A stretch of 64,000 bases of DNA, taken from NCBI RefSeq assembly GCF_004522095.1, contig NZ_SPUI01000012.1, positions 37,349 through 101,348 of the forward strand. Direction: 5' to 3'. Under the pieces are notes generated by a model. The model was not told the DNA's origin, did no database searches, and worked only from the letters and a program-made list of their open reading frames with translations. A program made the translations under genes and the position numbers. Of this stretch, positions 1 to 8,331 are shown one piece after another (the first letter of the stretch is position 1; each line of letters starts with the position of its first letter). The stretch comes from Nocardioides sp. 503 (lineage in GTDB: Bacteria > Actinomycetota > Actinomycetes > Propionibacteriales > Nocardioidaceae).

Positions 1-1
1 G

Positions 2-826
2 GCGGTCTGGGCCGGCGTCGAGCTCACCGGCTCGGCCCCCGGCGTGCTGCTCGACCGCCTGGGCCGCCTCCTGCGTGAGCGCCGGTCGCTGCCGACGGTG
101 GATGCCGCCTGGATGCTGACCGCCGCGGTCGCGGCCGCCGATGACACCGACACCGGGGACATCGTGGGGCGGGCGGCCGCGCTGCTGCGGCGCCATCACG
201 GCCCGGGCGGCACCTACCCGCACGTCCTGCCGCCGCACACCCAGTCACGTGTGCGTGCCCACGTCGGCAGCTTCGCCGACCAGGTGTACCCGTTGCAGGC
301 CTTCGCCCGGGCGTCCCGGCTGACCGGCGAGCGGTGGATGCTCGAGCTGGCCGACCAGACGGCGGCCGCCATCTGCGCCGCCCAGGGTCCGGCCGGTCAG
401 TGGTGGTGGCACTACGACTGTCGCGACGGCAGCGTGGTCGAGCCGTACCCGGTCTACAGCGTCCACCAGCACGCCATGGCGCCGATGGTCCTGTTCGACC
501 TGCGGGAGGCCGGCGGAGCGGACCATCGTCCGGCGATCCGACGCGGCCTGGAGTGGGTCGACACGCACCCGGAGGTGGTCGAGGAGCTGGTGACCGAGCG
601 CTTCGGCCTGGTCTGGCGCAAGGTGGGCCGGCGCGAGCCGCGGAAGGCCGCGCGGGCACTCGCGTCCGCCGTCACCTCGGTCCGGCGGGGAGCCACGGTC
701 CCGGGCATCGACCGGGTCCTGCCGCCCTCGGTGGTCGACCACGAGTGCCGGCCCTACGAGCTCGGCTGGCTGCTCTACGCGTGGCTCGCGCCGATCGGTC
801 GACGGTCCGGGGTCGAGGATGCGTGA
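2..826 (+). CDS. Hypothetical protein, C-terminal part (alpha/alpha-toroid-like), polysaccharide locus
   Basis: The reading frame is open through the left window edge, so the true start is outside; 274 residues are visible and end with TGA at 824-826. I do not recognise a named family. The helical, Trp- and His-rich pattern (WWWHYD, YSVHQHAMAPM, repeated helices about 40 residues apart) resembles six-hairpin alpha/alpha-toroid proteins such as glycosidase- or cyclase-like folds, but that is only an impression. It overlaps the next gene by 8 bp, so it is probably translationally coupled to the WecG-like transferase and takes part in polysaccharide assembly or modification. No membrane segment is visible in the part present. 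Confidence 0.7.
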   Translation, partial: AVWAGVELTGSAPGVLLDRLGRLLRERRSLPTVDAAWMLTAAVAAADDTDTGDIVGRAAALLRRHHGPGGTYPHVLPPHTQSRVRAHVGSFADQVYPLQAFARASRLTGERWMLELADQTAAAICAAQGPAGQWWWHYDCRDGSVVEPYPVYSVHQHAMAPMVLFDLREAGGADHRPAIRRGLEWVDTHPEVVEELVTERFGLVWRKVGRREPRKAARALASAVTSVRRGATVPGIDRVLPPSVVDHECRPYELGWLLYAWLAPIGRRSGVEDA

Positions 827-1649
827 CACCGGCGTCCCGACCCGGCGGCTCTTCGGCCTGGAGGTCGACGCGCTGACCCTCGAGCAGACCGTGGCGCTGG
901 CCGAGGAGGCCGTCCGCCGGCACGAGCGGCTGCTGATCGGCGTCGTCAACGCCGCCAAGATCGTCAAGCTCAAGGCCGACCCGGTGCTCCGCAGCTCGCT
1001 CCTCGAGGCGGACCTGATCCTCGCGGACGGGCAGTCCGTGGTCTGGGCGAGCCGGCTCCTGCGCCGGCCGCTGCCCGGACGGGTGGCGGGCATCGACCTG
1101 TTCGAGGAGCTGCTCGGCGTCGCCGACCGGCTGCACCTGCGGGTCTTCCTGCTCGGCGCCACCGCCGCCGTGCTCGCCAGGGTCGAGGACGAGGTCGCCC
1201 GCCGCTGGCCGGGAGCCGTCCTCGCCGGGAGCAGGGACGGCTACTTCGCGGAGGAGGAGTCCGCCCAGGTCGCGGACCAGATCGCCGGGTGCTCCCCGGA
1301 CCTGCTCTTCCTCGGGATGACGACCCCGAAGAAGGAGATCTTCCTCGGACGGTACGGCGACCGGCTCGGCGTCCCCGTCCAGCACGGCGTGGGTGGCTCC
1401 TTCGACGTGCTGGCCGGGGTCACCTCCCGTGCACCGCGCTCCTGGCAGCGCCTCGGCATGGAGTGGGCCTACCGGGTGGCCCAGGAGCCGCGCCGGCTGG
1501 GCCGGCGCTACCTGGTCACCAACCTCGCCTTCGTCGGGCTCGTCGGGGTCGAGCTCGTCCGCCCGCAGCCGGCGTACCCGCGCCCCCGCCCGACCACGCG
1601 GCTCGAGGCCGTGACCGAACCGCACCCACCACGGAGGGAACAACCATGA
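819..1649 (+). CDS. WecG/TagA/CpsF-family glycosyltransferase
   Basis: 276 residues, the usual size of the family. These enzymes transfer N-acetylmannosamine or ManNAc uronate from the UDP-sugar to an undecaprenyl-PP-linked sugar on the cytoplasmic face. Family signatures seen are IGVVNAAKIVKL near the N terminus, ADGQSVVWASRLL, the LLFLGMTTPKKE motif, GVGGSFDVLAG and the C-terminal RAPRSWQRLGMEW...EPRRLGRRYL block. The ATG at 819 overlaps the upstream gene by 8 bp, and the TGA overlaps the ATG of wecC by 4 bp. The adjacent wecC and wecB make UDP-ManNAcA, so ManNAcA is the most likely donor sugar; this is inference from context. Confidence 0.93.
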   Translation: MRDTGVPTRRLFGLEVDALTLEQTVALAEEAVRRHERLLIGVVNAAKIVKLKADPVLRSSLLEADLILADGQSVVWASRLLRRPLPGRVAGIDLFEELLGVADRLHLRVFLLGATAAVLARVEDEVARRWPGAVLAGSRDGYFAEEESAQVADQIAGCSPDLLFLGMTTPKKEIFLGRYGDRLGVPVQHGVGGSFDVLAGVTSRAPRSWQRLGMEWAYRVAQEPRRLGRRYLVTNLAFVGLVGVELVRPQPAYPRPRPTTRLEAVTEPHPPRREQP

Positions 1650-2902
1650 ACGAGGTCTTCGAAGGACGCATCGCCATCCTGGGGCTGGGCTACATCGGCC
1701 TCCCCACCGCGGCCGCCCTGGCCACGCGCGGCATCGAGGTGGTCGGCGTCGACGTGAACGAGGCCACCGTGAAGGCGGTGGCCAACGGAGAGGTGCCGTT
1801 CGTCGAGCCGGACCTGTCCGCGGCCGTGAGCGGCGCCGTGGCCATGGGCCGCCTGACCGCCTCGACCGAGACACCGGCCGCCGACGCCTACATCATCGCG
1901 GTGCCCACGCCGTTCCGCGACGACCACCAGGCCGACCTGCGCTACGTCCAGCAGGCGAGCGAGCAGATCGCGCCGATGCTGCGCGGAGGTGAGGTGGTCA
2001 TCCTCGAGTCCACGTCCCCGCCCGGGACCACCGAGCGCGTCAGCCGGTGGTTGGCGGAGCTGCGGCCGGACCTGGTCTTCCCGCACAGCTCCGAGGGCGT
2101 GCCGGACGTCTACGTCGCGCACTGCCCCGAGCGGGTGCTGCCGGGGCGGATCATGATCGAGATGGTGACCAACGCCCGCGTCATCGGCGGGATCACGCCG
2201 CGGTGCGCCGCGAAGGCGGCCGCCATCTACCGGGTCTTCGTGCAGGGCGAGATCGTGCTCTCCGACGCCGCGAGCGCCGAGATGGCCAAGCTCGTGGAGA
2301 ACGCCTACCGCGACGTCAACATCGCCTTCGCCAACGAGCTGTCGCTGATCAGCGAGCGCATCGAGCTGGACGTCTGGGAGGTCATCCGCCTCGCGAACCA
2401 CCACCCCCGGGTCAACGTCCTCACGCCGGGCCCGGGAGTGGGCGGCCACTGCATCGCGGTCGACCCGTGGTTCATCGTGGGCGCCGCTCCCGAGGAGGCC
2501 ACCCTGATCCGGGCCGCACGGCAGATCAACGACCACAAGCCCCACCACGTGGCCCACCAGGTGGCGCTCAAGTCCGAGCGGTTCCGCAACCCGACGATCG
2601 CGTGCCTGGGGCTGGCCTACAAGGCCAACGTCGACGACCTGCGCGAGAGCCCGGCCATCGACATCGTCGCCGCCATCGCCCAGGCGCAGCCCGAGCTCGA
2701 CATCCGCGTCGCCGAGCCGCTGACCCACGTCCTGCCCCACCAGCTCGCCGACTACCCGAACGTGCGCCTCGAGGCCGCGTGCGACGCCATCGCCGCCGCG
2801 GACATCGTGGTGCTGCTGGTGGACCACGACCACTTCAGGTCGCTGAGCCGGTCCCGGCTCGCCGGCAAGGTCGTGTACGACACCCGCGGGCTCTGGAGGT
2901 AG
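1646..2902 (+). CDS. wecC: UDP-N-acetyl-D-mannosamine dehydrogenase
   Basis: 418 residues. The family oxidises UDP-ManNAc to UDP-ManNAcA with two NAD+. Visible features are the N-terminal Rossmann motif ILGLGYIGLPTAAALA (residues about 9-24), the central KLVENAYRDVNIAFANELS segment with catalytic Lys and Asn, the thiohemiacetal-forming Cys in PGVGGHCIAVDPWF, and the C-terminal UDP-binding region with LGLAYKANVDDLRESPA. The frame is open further upstream, but the ATG at 1646 has a good ribosome site (ggaggg, about 1633-1638) and a 4-bp overlap with the preceding stop, so I chose it. It works with wecB directly downstream. Confidence 0.94.
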   Translation: MNEVFEGRIAILGLGYIGLPTAAALATRGIEVVGVDVNEATVKAVANGEVPFVEPDLSAAVSGAVAMGRLTASTETPAADAYIIAVPTPFRDDHQADLRYVQQASEQIAPMLRGGEVVILESTSPPGTTERVSRWLAELRPDLVFPHSSEGVPDVYVAHCPERVLPGRIMIEMVTNARVIGGITPRCAAKAAAIYRVFVQGEIVLSDAASAEMAKLVENAYRDVNIAFANELSLISERIELDVWEVIRLANHHPRVNVLTPGPGVGGHCIAVDPWFIVGAAPEEATLIRAARQINDHKPHHVAHQVALKSERFRNPTIACLGLAYKANVDDLRESPAIDIVAAIAQAQPELDIRVAEPLTHVLPHQLADYPNVRLEAACDAIAAADIVVLLVDHDHFRSLSRSRLAGKVVYDTRGLWR

Positions 2903-2904
2903 TC

Positions 2905-4047
2905 GTGCCGAAGGTGATGGTGGTCTACGGGACCAGGCCCGAGGCGATCAAGCTGGTCACGGTCATCCGGGCGCTGTCCGCCGCTCCGGACGTGGACGTC
3001 GTGAGCGTGGTGACGGGACAGCACCGCGAGATGCTCGACCAGGTCAACGGGCTCTTCGGGATCGTGCCCGCCCTCGACCTCGACGTCATCCAGCCCCGCC
3101 AGCAGCTGGCCGACCTCACCGCCCGCGTGATGGCCGGCGTCACCGGGGCGATCCGCCGCTTCCGGCCCGACGCCGTCATGGTCCAGGGCGACACCACCAC
3201 CTCGTTCGTCGCCGGGCTGGCGGCCTTCTACGAGCAGGTGCCGGTCCTCCACGTCGAGGCCGGTCTGCGCACCGACGACCGCTACAACCCGTTCCCGGAG
3301 GAGGTCAACCGGCGGCTCACGTCGCAGCTGGCCTCGCTCCACTTCGCGCCGACGCGGCTCTCCCGCCAGAACCTGCTCGCCGACGGCATCGACCCTGCGG
3401 ACGTCCTGGTCACGGGCAACACGGTGATCGACGCCCTGCTCGAGGTCGTCGCCCGCGACCTGCCGGTGGAGAACCCGGACCTGGCCGTGCTGGACGGCGG
3501 CCCGGCCGTCCTCGTGACCAGCCATCGCCGCGAGTCGTGGGGGGAGCCCATGGCCCACACGGCGGCGGCCCTCGCGCGGCTGGCCAAGGAGTTCTCCTCC
3601 GTCCGGTTCGTGCTGCCCGCGCACCTCAACCCGGTCGTCCGCGAGGTGCTGCTCCCGCCGCTGCAGGGGTTCGACAACGTGACCATCACCGAGCCGCTGT
3701 CCTACGGCGACTTCGCGTTCGCGATGAACGCCTGCTCCGTCATGCTCACCGACAGCGGGGGAGTGCAGGAGGAGGCGCCCAGCCTCGGCAAGCCGGTGCT
3801 GGTGCTGCGCGACAACACCGAGCGGCCCGAGGCCGTCCACGCGGGCACCGTCCGGCTGGTCGGGACCGACGAGGACCGGATCGTCGAGGAGGTGTCCGCG
3901 CTGCTGAGCGACCCGGCGGCGTACGACGCCATGGCGCACGCCGTCAACCCGTACGGCGACGGGCTCGCGACGCCGCGGATCGCCGCGGCCGTGGCGCACT
4001 TCTTCGGCGTCGGGGACCGCGAGGACGAGTGGGGCGGCACGCCCTGA
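2905..4047 (+). CDS. wecB: UDP-N-acetylglucosamine 2-epimerase (non-hydrolysing)
   Basis: 380 residues starting at GTG 2905, two bases after the wecC stop, with ggaggt as ribosome site at 2895-2900. It interconverts UDP-GlcNAc and UDP-ManNAc in the cytosol. Signatures: GTRPEAIKL near residue 10, VMVQGDTTT, HVEAGLRTDDRYNPFPEEVN, and DSGGVQEEAPSLGKP followed by LRDNTERPEAV, the GT-B-fold UDP-binding region. Together with wecC it supplies UDP-ManNAcA for the WecG-like transferase; the gene order WecG-wecC-wecB gives the full route in one transcription unit. Confidence 0.94.
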   Translation: MPKVMVVYGTRPEAIKLVTVIRALSAAPDVDVVSVVTGQHREMLDQVNGLFGIVPALDLDVIQPRQQLADLTARVMAGVTGAIRRFRPDAVMVQGDTTTSFVAGLAAFYEQVPVLHVEAGLRTDDRYNPFPEEVNRRLTSQLASLHFAPTRLSRQNLLADGIDPADVLVTGNTVIDALLEVVARDLPVENPDLAVLDGGPAVLVTSHRRESWGEPMAHTAAALARLAKEFSSVRFVLPAHLNPVVREVLLPPLQGFDNVTITEPLSYGDFAFAMNACSVMLTDSGGVQEEAPSLGKPVLVLRDNTERPEAVHAGTVRLVGTDEDRIVEEVSALLSDPAAYDAMAHAVNPYGDGLATPRIAAAVAHFFGVGDREDEWGGTP

Positions 4048-4156
4048 CCCGTGTCTCGGGCGGTCCGCGAGCAGGTGGTACGGGCCCGGGCCGGTGTACG
4101 TTGAGGGGCGACCCACCCCCCGCGCGTCCCCCCCCGACGCACCCCTGGAGGTCCCA

Positions 4157-5383
4157 GTGCGCCCACACGACCGGATGCCCCGCCGCACCCTGAGGTCGGC
4201 CCTGGTCGTCCTCACGTCGGCCGCCGCCGTCCTCGCCGCCACCACCGCCGTCCCCGCCCCGAGCTGGTCGGCGCCCGCGGACGACGCCGCCCGGAGCGGC
4301 CCTGGCGCCTCGCGCGCCGGCGCCCGGGCCGTGGTCGGGCTGAGGACGGCCCGTCAGGTGTCGAGCCAGCGCGGGGCTCGCGCGGTCGTGACCGTCACGC
4401 GAGCCGCCGGCCGCGTCCCCGCGGGCCGGGTCGTGCTGCGCAGCGGCACCCGGGTCCTGGCCTCGGTGACCACGAGAGCCGGCCGCCGGGCCCGGGTCGT
4501 GCTCGACCTGCCTCGCCTGCGCCCCGGGCAGCACCGCGTGCGTGCCTACTTCCGCGCCGGCGGGCGACGCCTCGGGCGCAGCCCCGCCGTCGCCGTCACC
4601 TCGCGCGCCGGGTGCGCCTGGAAGCCGTCGGCCTGCGGGTTCGCGTCGGCCGGGACGACGGGCGTGCCGCGGGGGACCCGCCTGCGGGCGTCCGGGTCCG
4701 TCACGGTCACGCGGCCGGGGACTGTCATCGACGGGCTCGACATTCGGGGCACCCTGACGATCAAGGCCCCCCGGGTGGTGGTCCGCAACACCAGGATCCG
4801 CGGGGCGGGATTCTGGGTGGTCACGGTCGACAAGGCCGCCTCCGGCGTGGTCCTCCAGGACGTCGAGGTCGACGGGCTCGGGACGCGGGGGGTGGCGGGG
4901 TCCTCCGGCATCGTCGGAGGGTCGCCCACGATCATCGGCGCGCGCGTCACCGGCGTCGAGAACGGCCTCGTCCCCGGGTCCGGCACGCGGATCCGGCGCT
5001 CCTACGTGCACGGACTGGCCTCACCCGGCGCCCCGCACTACGACGGGATCCAGATCGACGGCGGCGTGAAGGACATCTCGGTGACCGCGAGCACCATCGA
5101 CGTCTCGGACCAGACGCAGACGTCGGCGGTGATGATCGACAACTACTTCGGAGCCGTCTCGGACGTGTCCGTCACCCGCAACCTGCTGATGGGTGGGGGC
5201 TTCACCGTCTACGCCGACGGGGCCTTCTCCGACTCCGACGGCATCGAGACGGTGACCTACGCGAGGAACCGGCTCGTGCGTGGCTACTACGGCTACCACC
5301 TGGTCCGGAACGCGCGGGTGCGGTGGGCCGGCAACGTCGTCGACCGGACCGGCTCGCCGGTGCGGGTGCCCGCATCCAGCTGA
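4157..5383 (+). CDS. Secreted right-handed beta-helix protein (paralogue of the 11140 gene)
   Basis: 408 residues from GTG 4157, preceded by ggaggt at 4147-4152. A twin-Arg-like start (RMPRRTLRSAL), a hydrophobic stretch and an Ala-rich cut region near residue 40 look like a signal peptide. Residues about 50-150 are an Arg-rich Ig-like domain. Residues about 160-405 are a parallel beta-helix rich in GLDIRGTLTIKAPRVVVRNT-type coils. The conserved patch APHYDGIQIDGG and the region around QTQTSAVMIDNYFG are shared almost word for word with the protein at 11140-12294. The fold is common in polysaccharide lyases and epimerases, so it may act on the exported polymer, but no catalytic residue can be assigned. 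It ends 7 bp from the convergent O-antigen ligase gene. Confidence 0.8.
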   Translation: MRPHDRMPRRTLRSALVVLTSAAAVLAATTAVPAPSWSAPADDAARSGPGASRAGARAVVGLRTARQVSSQRGARAVVTVTRAAGRVPAGRVVLRSGTRVLASVTTRAGRRARVVLDLPRLRPGQHRVRAYFRAGGRRLGRSPAVAVTSRAGCAWKPSACGFASAGTTGVPRGTRLRASGSVTVTRPGTVIDGLDIRGTLTIKAPRVVVRNTRIRGAGFWVVTVDKAASGVVLQDVEVDGLGTRGVAGSSGIVGGSPTIIGARVTGVENGLVPGSGTRIRRSYVHGLASPGAPHYDGIQIDGGVKDISVTASTIDVSDQTQTSAVMIDNYFGAVSDVSVTRNLLMGGGFTVYADGAFSDSDGIETVTYARNRLVRGYYGYHLVRNARVRWAGNVVDRTGSPVRVPASS

Positions 5384-5390
5384 GCCTGCG

Positions 5391-6794
5391 TCATGGCCCG
5401 CGCAGGCCGTCGCCTGCCACCACCACCGCGCGTGCCGGCTCCGTCGTCGGCGCCTGGAAGTGCTCGGCCCTGACGATCCTCCACAGCGCGTCCACGAGAC
5501 CCAGCGACAGCGCGGTCACGGCGGCGGCCGTCGGGAACGTCAGCGCGTCGAAGAACGCGTAGCTGAGCGTCAGCCCGCTGATGCCCGCCGCGAGCGCCCC
5601 CGCCAGGGACCTCAGCTCCGCGGACGCCGTCCGGCGGCGGGCGGTCAGCGCCACGCCGATCCCGGTCAGGAACGTCGCCACGAGCGCCAGCGTGCCGACC
5701 ACGCCGGTGTCGATGAGCAGCCCGAGGTACTGGTTGTCGATCACCCGGTAGGGCGGCAGGAACGTCATGAACCCGCGCCCGAAGAGCGGTGCGTGCTCGA
5801 TGAAGGCCCACCCGAGCTCGTAGCTCCCGGTGCGCGAGGTGGTGGTCGGGTCGTCGGAGAGGCCGCTGAACATGCTCGTGATCGTGCCGAGCATGCCCGG
5901 CACGAGCAGGAACAGGCCGACCGTGCCGAACGCACCGACGATGCAGGCGCGCAGGCGCACGGGAGCCGGCCACAGCGGGAAGATGACGACCAGCGCTGCC
6001 AGCAGCGCCAGGAACCCGGACCGCGAGTTCGCGAAGGGCACGGCGAGCACCACGACGACGGTCGGCCACCAGCGGCGCAGCAGGCCCCCGGTGCCGTGCA
6101 GCCCGACGTGGACGCACAGGGGCAGCATCGCCGCCATCACGACGCCGAACTCGATGGGGTTGATCGTGGTGCCGATCGCCCGGCTGAAGCCGTCGCGGGG
6201 TGCCACCGTCGGAAGGATGGTGTTGACCGACAGCCCGGGGATCGACAGACGGTCCGTGAGCGCCTGCCCGGTCACGAACTGGATGATCCCCACGGTGGCG
6301 CACGCCCCGACCCCGACCGCCAGCCGCCGCACCAGCAGGCTGATCCGGTCGTGGCTGGTGACGCCGTCGGCGGCGATCACGACCAGGCCGGCCCAGCCGC
6401 ACAGCATGATCAGCGCGGTGTGGATGCTGTTGAGCTCAGTGCCGGTGATGGGACGCGACATCGCCGCGACGTAGCTCGCGAGGACGCCGAGCACGAAGAG
6501 GGTCCCCACGGTCCGGACCGGGTGGGGGCGGGCGAGGGGACGGTCGACCCGGGAGATCCGGTCGAGGAACCAGCAGCACGCGCCGAGGAGGGCGAGCATC
6601 CCGGCCGGGGTGCCGGCGGCCCCCAGCGGCGCCGCCACCAGGCTCGCCGGGATCGCGAACAGCACGAGGATGTAGAGCGTCAGGAAGTCGACGCCGTCGA
6701 CGTCGTGCGCCTCCGCCCAGGCGACGACGGCGTCCCGCAGCCGGCGGAGCAGCAGGAGCCCGGTGACCATCTCCAGGACGCGCTGCCACCCCAT
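5391..6794 (-). CDS. O-antigen ligase/polymerase-like membrane protein
   Basis: 467 residues with about eleven to twelve hydrophobic segments and a large extracytoplasmic loop in the second half (about residues 300-360). The family (Wzy/WaaL/O-antigen ligase) polymerises or ligates lipid-linked polysaccharide units outside the membrane. Supporting local patterns are INPIEFGVVMAAMLPL, FANSRSGFLALLAAL and the loop motif SRTGSYELGWAFIEHAPLFGRG, typical of the ligase loop that carries a conserved Arg and the hx3Gxhh pattern. It starts 3 bp after the stop of the Wzz-like gene at 6798-7535, so the two are probably co-transcribed. Polymerase versus ligase cannot be told from sequence. Confidence 0.85.
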   Translation of the reverse strand: MGWQRVLEMVTGLLLLRRLRDAVVAWAEAHDVDGVDFLTLYILVLFAIPASLVAAPLGAAGTPAGMLALLGACCWFLDRISRVDRPLARPHPVRTVGTLFVLGVLASYVAAMSRPITGTELNSIHTALIMLCGWAGLVVIAADGVTSHDRISLLVRRLAVGVGACATVGIIQFVTGQALTDRLSIPGLSVNTILPTVAPRDGFSRAIGTTINPIEFGVVMAAMLPLCVHVGLHGTGGLLRRWWPTVVVVLAVPFANSRSGFLALLAALVVIFPLWPAPVRLRACIVGAFGTVGLFLLVPGMLGTITSMFSGLSDDPTTTSRTGSYELGWAFIEHAPLFGRGFMTFLPPYRVIDNQYLGLLIDTGVVGTLALVATFLTGIGVALTARRRTASAELRSLAGALAAGISGLTLSYAFFDALTFPTAAAVTALSLGLVDALWRIVRAEHFQAPTTEPARAVVVAGDGLRGP

Positions 6795-6797
6795 GGC

Positions 6798-7535
6798 TCA
6801 GGGCTTCCGGCCGCGCGCGGCCGTGAGGTCGGCGACCCCGTCACGGCTGTCGGTGTCGTCGGGCTCCTCGGTCATCCGCAGCTGGGGCACGGCCCGCTCC
6901 GCTGACCGGGCACGTCTGCGTCGTCTCCGCAGCAGCAGGCTGTCGGCCAGTGCGGTCAGCATCAGGGTCGCTGCCAGCCCCGCACCGAGCACCATGAGCG
7001 CCGCGCGCAGCTGCGGCCGGTAGGAGACCTGCGGCTTGTCCGACGAGGCGATGACCTTGGAGCGGATGAGCTGCCTGTCCTCGACGCCGGCCGACGCCTG
7101 GATGGTCGACAGCGTCGCCGGGACCTGGTCGACGAGCACCTTCAGGCCGTCCGCGGCCGACTCCGCCGACGGAGCCTCGACGGTCACGAGGAGGATCGGG
7201 GCCGCCGTGCCGCTGTCGCGCTCGACGAGGCCCGACACCGCACCGGTGCCCGCGAGCCGCTCCTGGACCGGGTCGGACGACAGCCCGGCGGCGGCGACGT
7301 CCACCGCCGCCTCGAGCCCACCCATCACCAGGTAGGGGTTGCCGCCGGGTCCGACCGTCTTCTCCGGTGCGAGGAGCACGACGCTCGCCTTCATCGTGTA
7401 CACCGGGGACACCCGTTGCGTGGCGAGCTGGGTGAGCGGGAGGGTCACCAGCAGCCCGGCGATGACGAAGTACCACCGCCGCGTCACCAGGCCCAGCACC
7501 CCGTTGAACTTCACTGCCTCGGCATCAGATGCCAT
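6798..7535 (-). CDS. Wzz/YveK-like chain-length regulator without kinase domain
   Basis: 245 residues. An N-terminal membrane segment at about 20-40 (RRWYFVIAGLLVTLPLTQ) and a second at about 178-200 enclose an extracytoplasmic domain, the layout of polysaccharide co-polymerases. The PxxPxxP-like signature before the second segment is weak (SSDKPQVSYRP). No Walker motifs or Tyr-rich tail follow, so there is no fused BY-kinase; the C terminus is a basic and then acidic tail. ATG 7535 has aagggg about 7 bases upstream. Its start overlaps the preceding paralogous gene by 11 bp. It probably helps set polymer length together with the O-antigen ligase-like protein encoded next. Confidence 0.8.
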   Translation of the reverse strand: MASDAEAVKFNGVLGLVTRRWYFVIAGLLVTLPLTQLATQRVSPVYTMKASVVLLAPEKTVGPGGNPYLVMGGLEAAVDVAAAGLSSDPVQERLAGTGAVSGLVERDSGTAAPILLVTVEAPSAESAADGLKVLVDQVPATLSTIQASAGVEDRQLIRSKVIASSDKPQVSYRPQLRAALMVLGAGLAATLMLTALADSLLLRRRRRRARSAERAVPQLRMTEEPDDTDSRDGVADLTAARGRKP

Positions 7536-8331
7536 GCGGATCCCCTTGTCCCCAGGAGGCCTGTCCGGGCCGGTGTGGCGCGGCAGGCGTGGTCGTCACG
7601 AGCGCGCGGGAGGGTGCGCTGCCCTCGGAGTCCGAGGAGGCCTGGTGCCGTCCTCGACGGGCGTCGAGGCTGCGGGTGCCCCGACGGCAGACCACGGCCG
7701 TGAGCACGAGACCCAGCAGTGCGGTCGCCGCCATGGCGCGCTCGCGGTGGGTCGGCGCGTAGCGCACCTGCGGCTCCGCCGGCACGCTGCTCGCGGTGGC
7801 CCGGGTAGGGGTCGGCACACCGGCCTCGTCCTGCAGCCGCTCCAGCGCCCGGGTCACCCGGGCGATCCCGTCCTGCAGGCGCCTCGAGACGCCCTGCGGG
7901 GTCTCGTCCACGGCCTCCACCCGGATGAACGGCCGGCTGAAGTCGTTGGCCCACTGACCACCGAGATTGACCAGGCTGATCATCGTCTCGTGGCGCAGCC
8001 CCTGGTCGGCGAGGGTCAGTGACTGGTTGGTGACCCGGGGCACCTCCTCGCCGTGGGTCGCGACCTCGGCGACGAGCGCCGCGAAGCGGACGGCCTCCTG
8101 GTTCGAGGTGGCCAGGGGGTTGGGCACCGCGAGCGTCCGGGGCAGGTGGACCACGACCTCGACCTTGCCGACGTAGACGCCCTGCGCGGACCCCACCGCG
8201 CTCGTCATGAGGACCGTCACCACCAGGCCGCCGAGCGCGAGCGCCAGGACGAGGAGCCGGCGCCGCGCGGGCGCCCGGGCGGCGGACGCCGCAGACCCCT
8301 GGTCGTCACCGGGTCGAGGCACGCTGACCAC
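7525..8331 (-). CDS. Second Wzz-like bitopic membrane protein
   Basis: 268 residues (GTG start; another GTG lies 9 bp inside). It has the same layout as its downstream neighbour: a membrane segment at about 27-46 (LLVLALALGGLVVTVLM), an extracytoplasmic region of about 150 residues, a second segment at about 196-212 (AMAATALLGLVLTAVV), and a short Ser/Arg-rich cytoplasmic tail. Before the second segment is a PAEPQVRYAPTHRER stretch comparable to the SSDKPQVSYRP stretch of the neighbour. The two proteins may form a hetero-oligomer. Overlap with FkbM upstream (26 bp) and with the next gene (11 bp) suggests translational coupling. The family call rests on topology and context more than on strong motifs. 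Confidence 0.72.
   Translation of the reverse strand: MVSVPRPGDDQGSAASAARAPARRRLLVLALALGGLVVTVLMTSAVGSAQGVYVGKVEVVVHLPRTLAVPNPLATSNQEAVRFAALVAEVATHGEEVPRVTNQSLTLADQGLRHETMISLVNLGGQWANDFSRPFIRVEAVDETPQGVSRRLQDGIARVTRALERLQDEAGVPTPTRATASSVPAEPQVRYAPTHRERAMAATALLGLVLTAVVCRRGTRSLDARRGRHQASSDSEGSAPSRALVTTTPAAPHRPGQASWGQGDPHGI

Noticed and set aside
5280..6905. Long plus-strand frame opposite the O-antigen ligase
   Set aside because: The minus-strand membrane protein is convincing; the plus frame is a charged low-complexity shadow.
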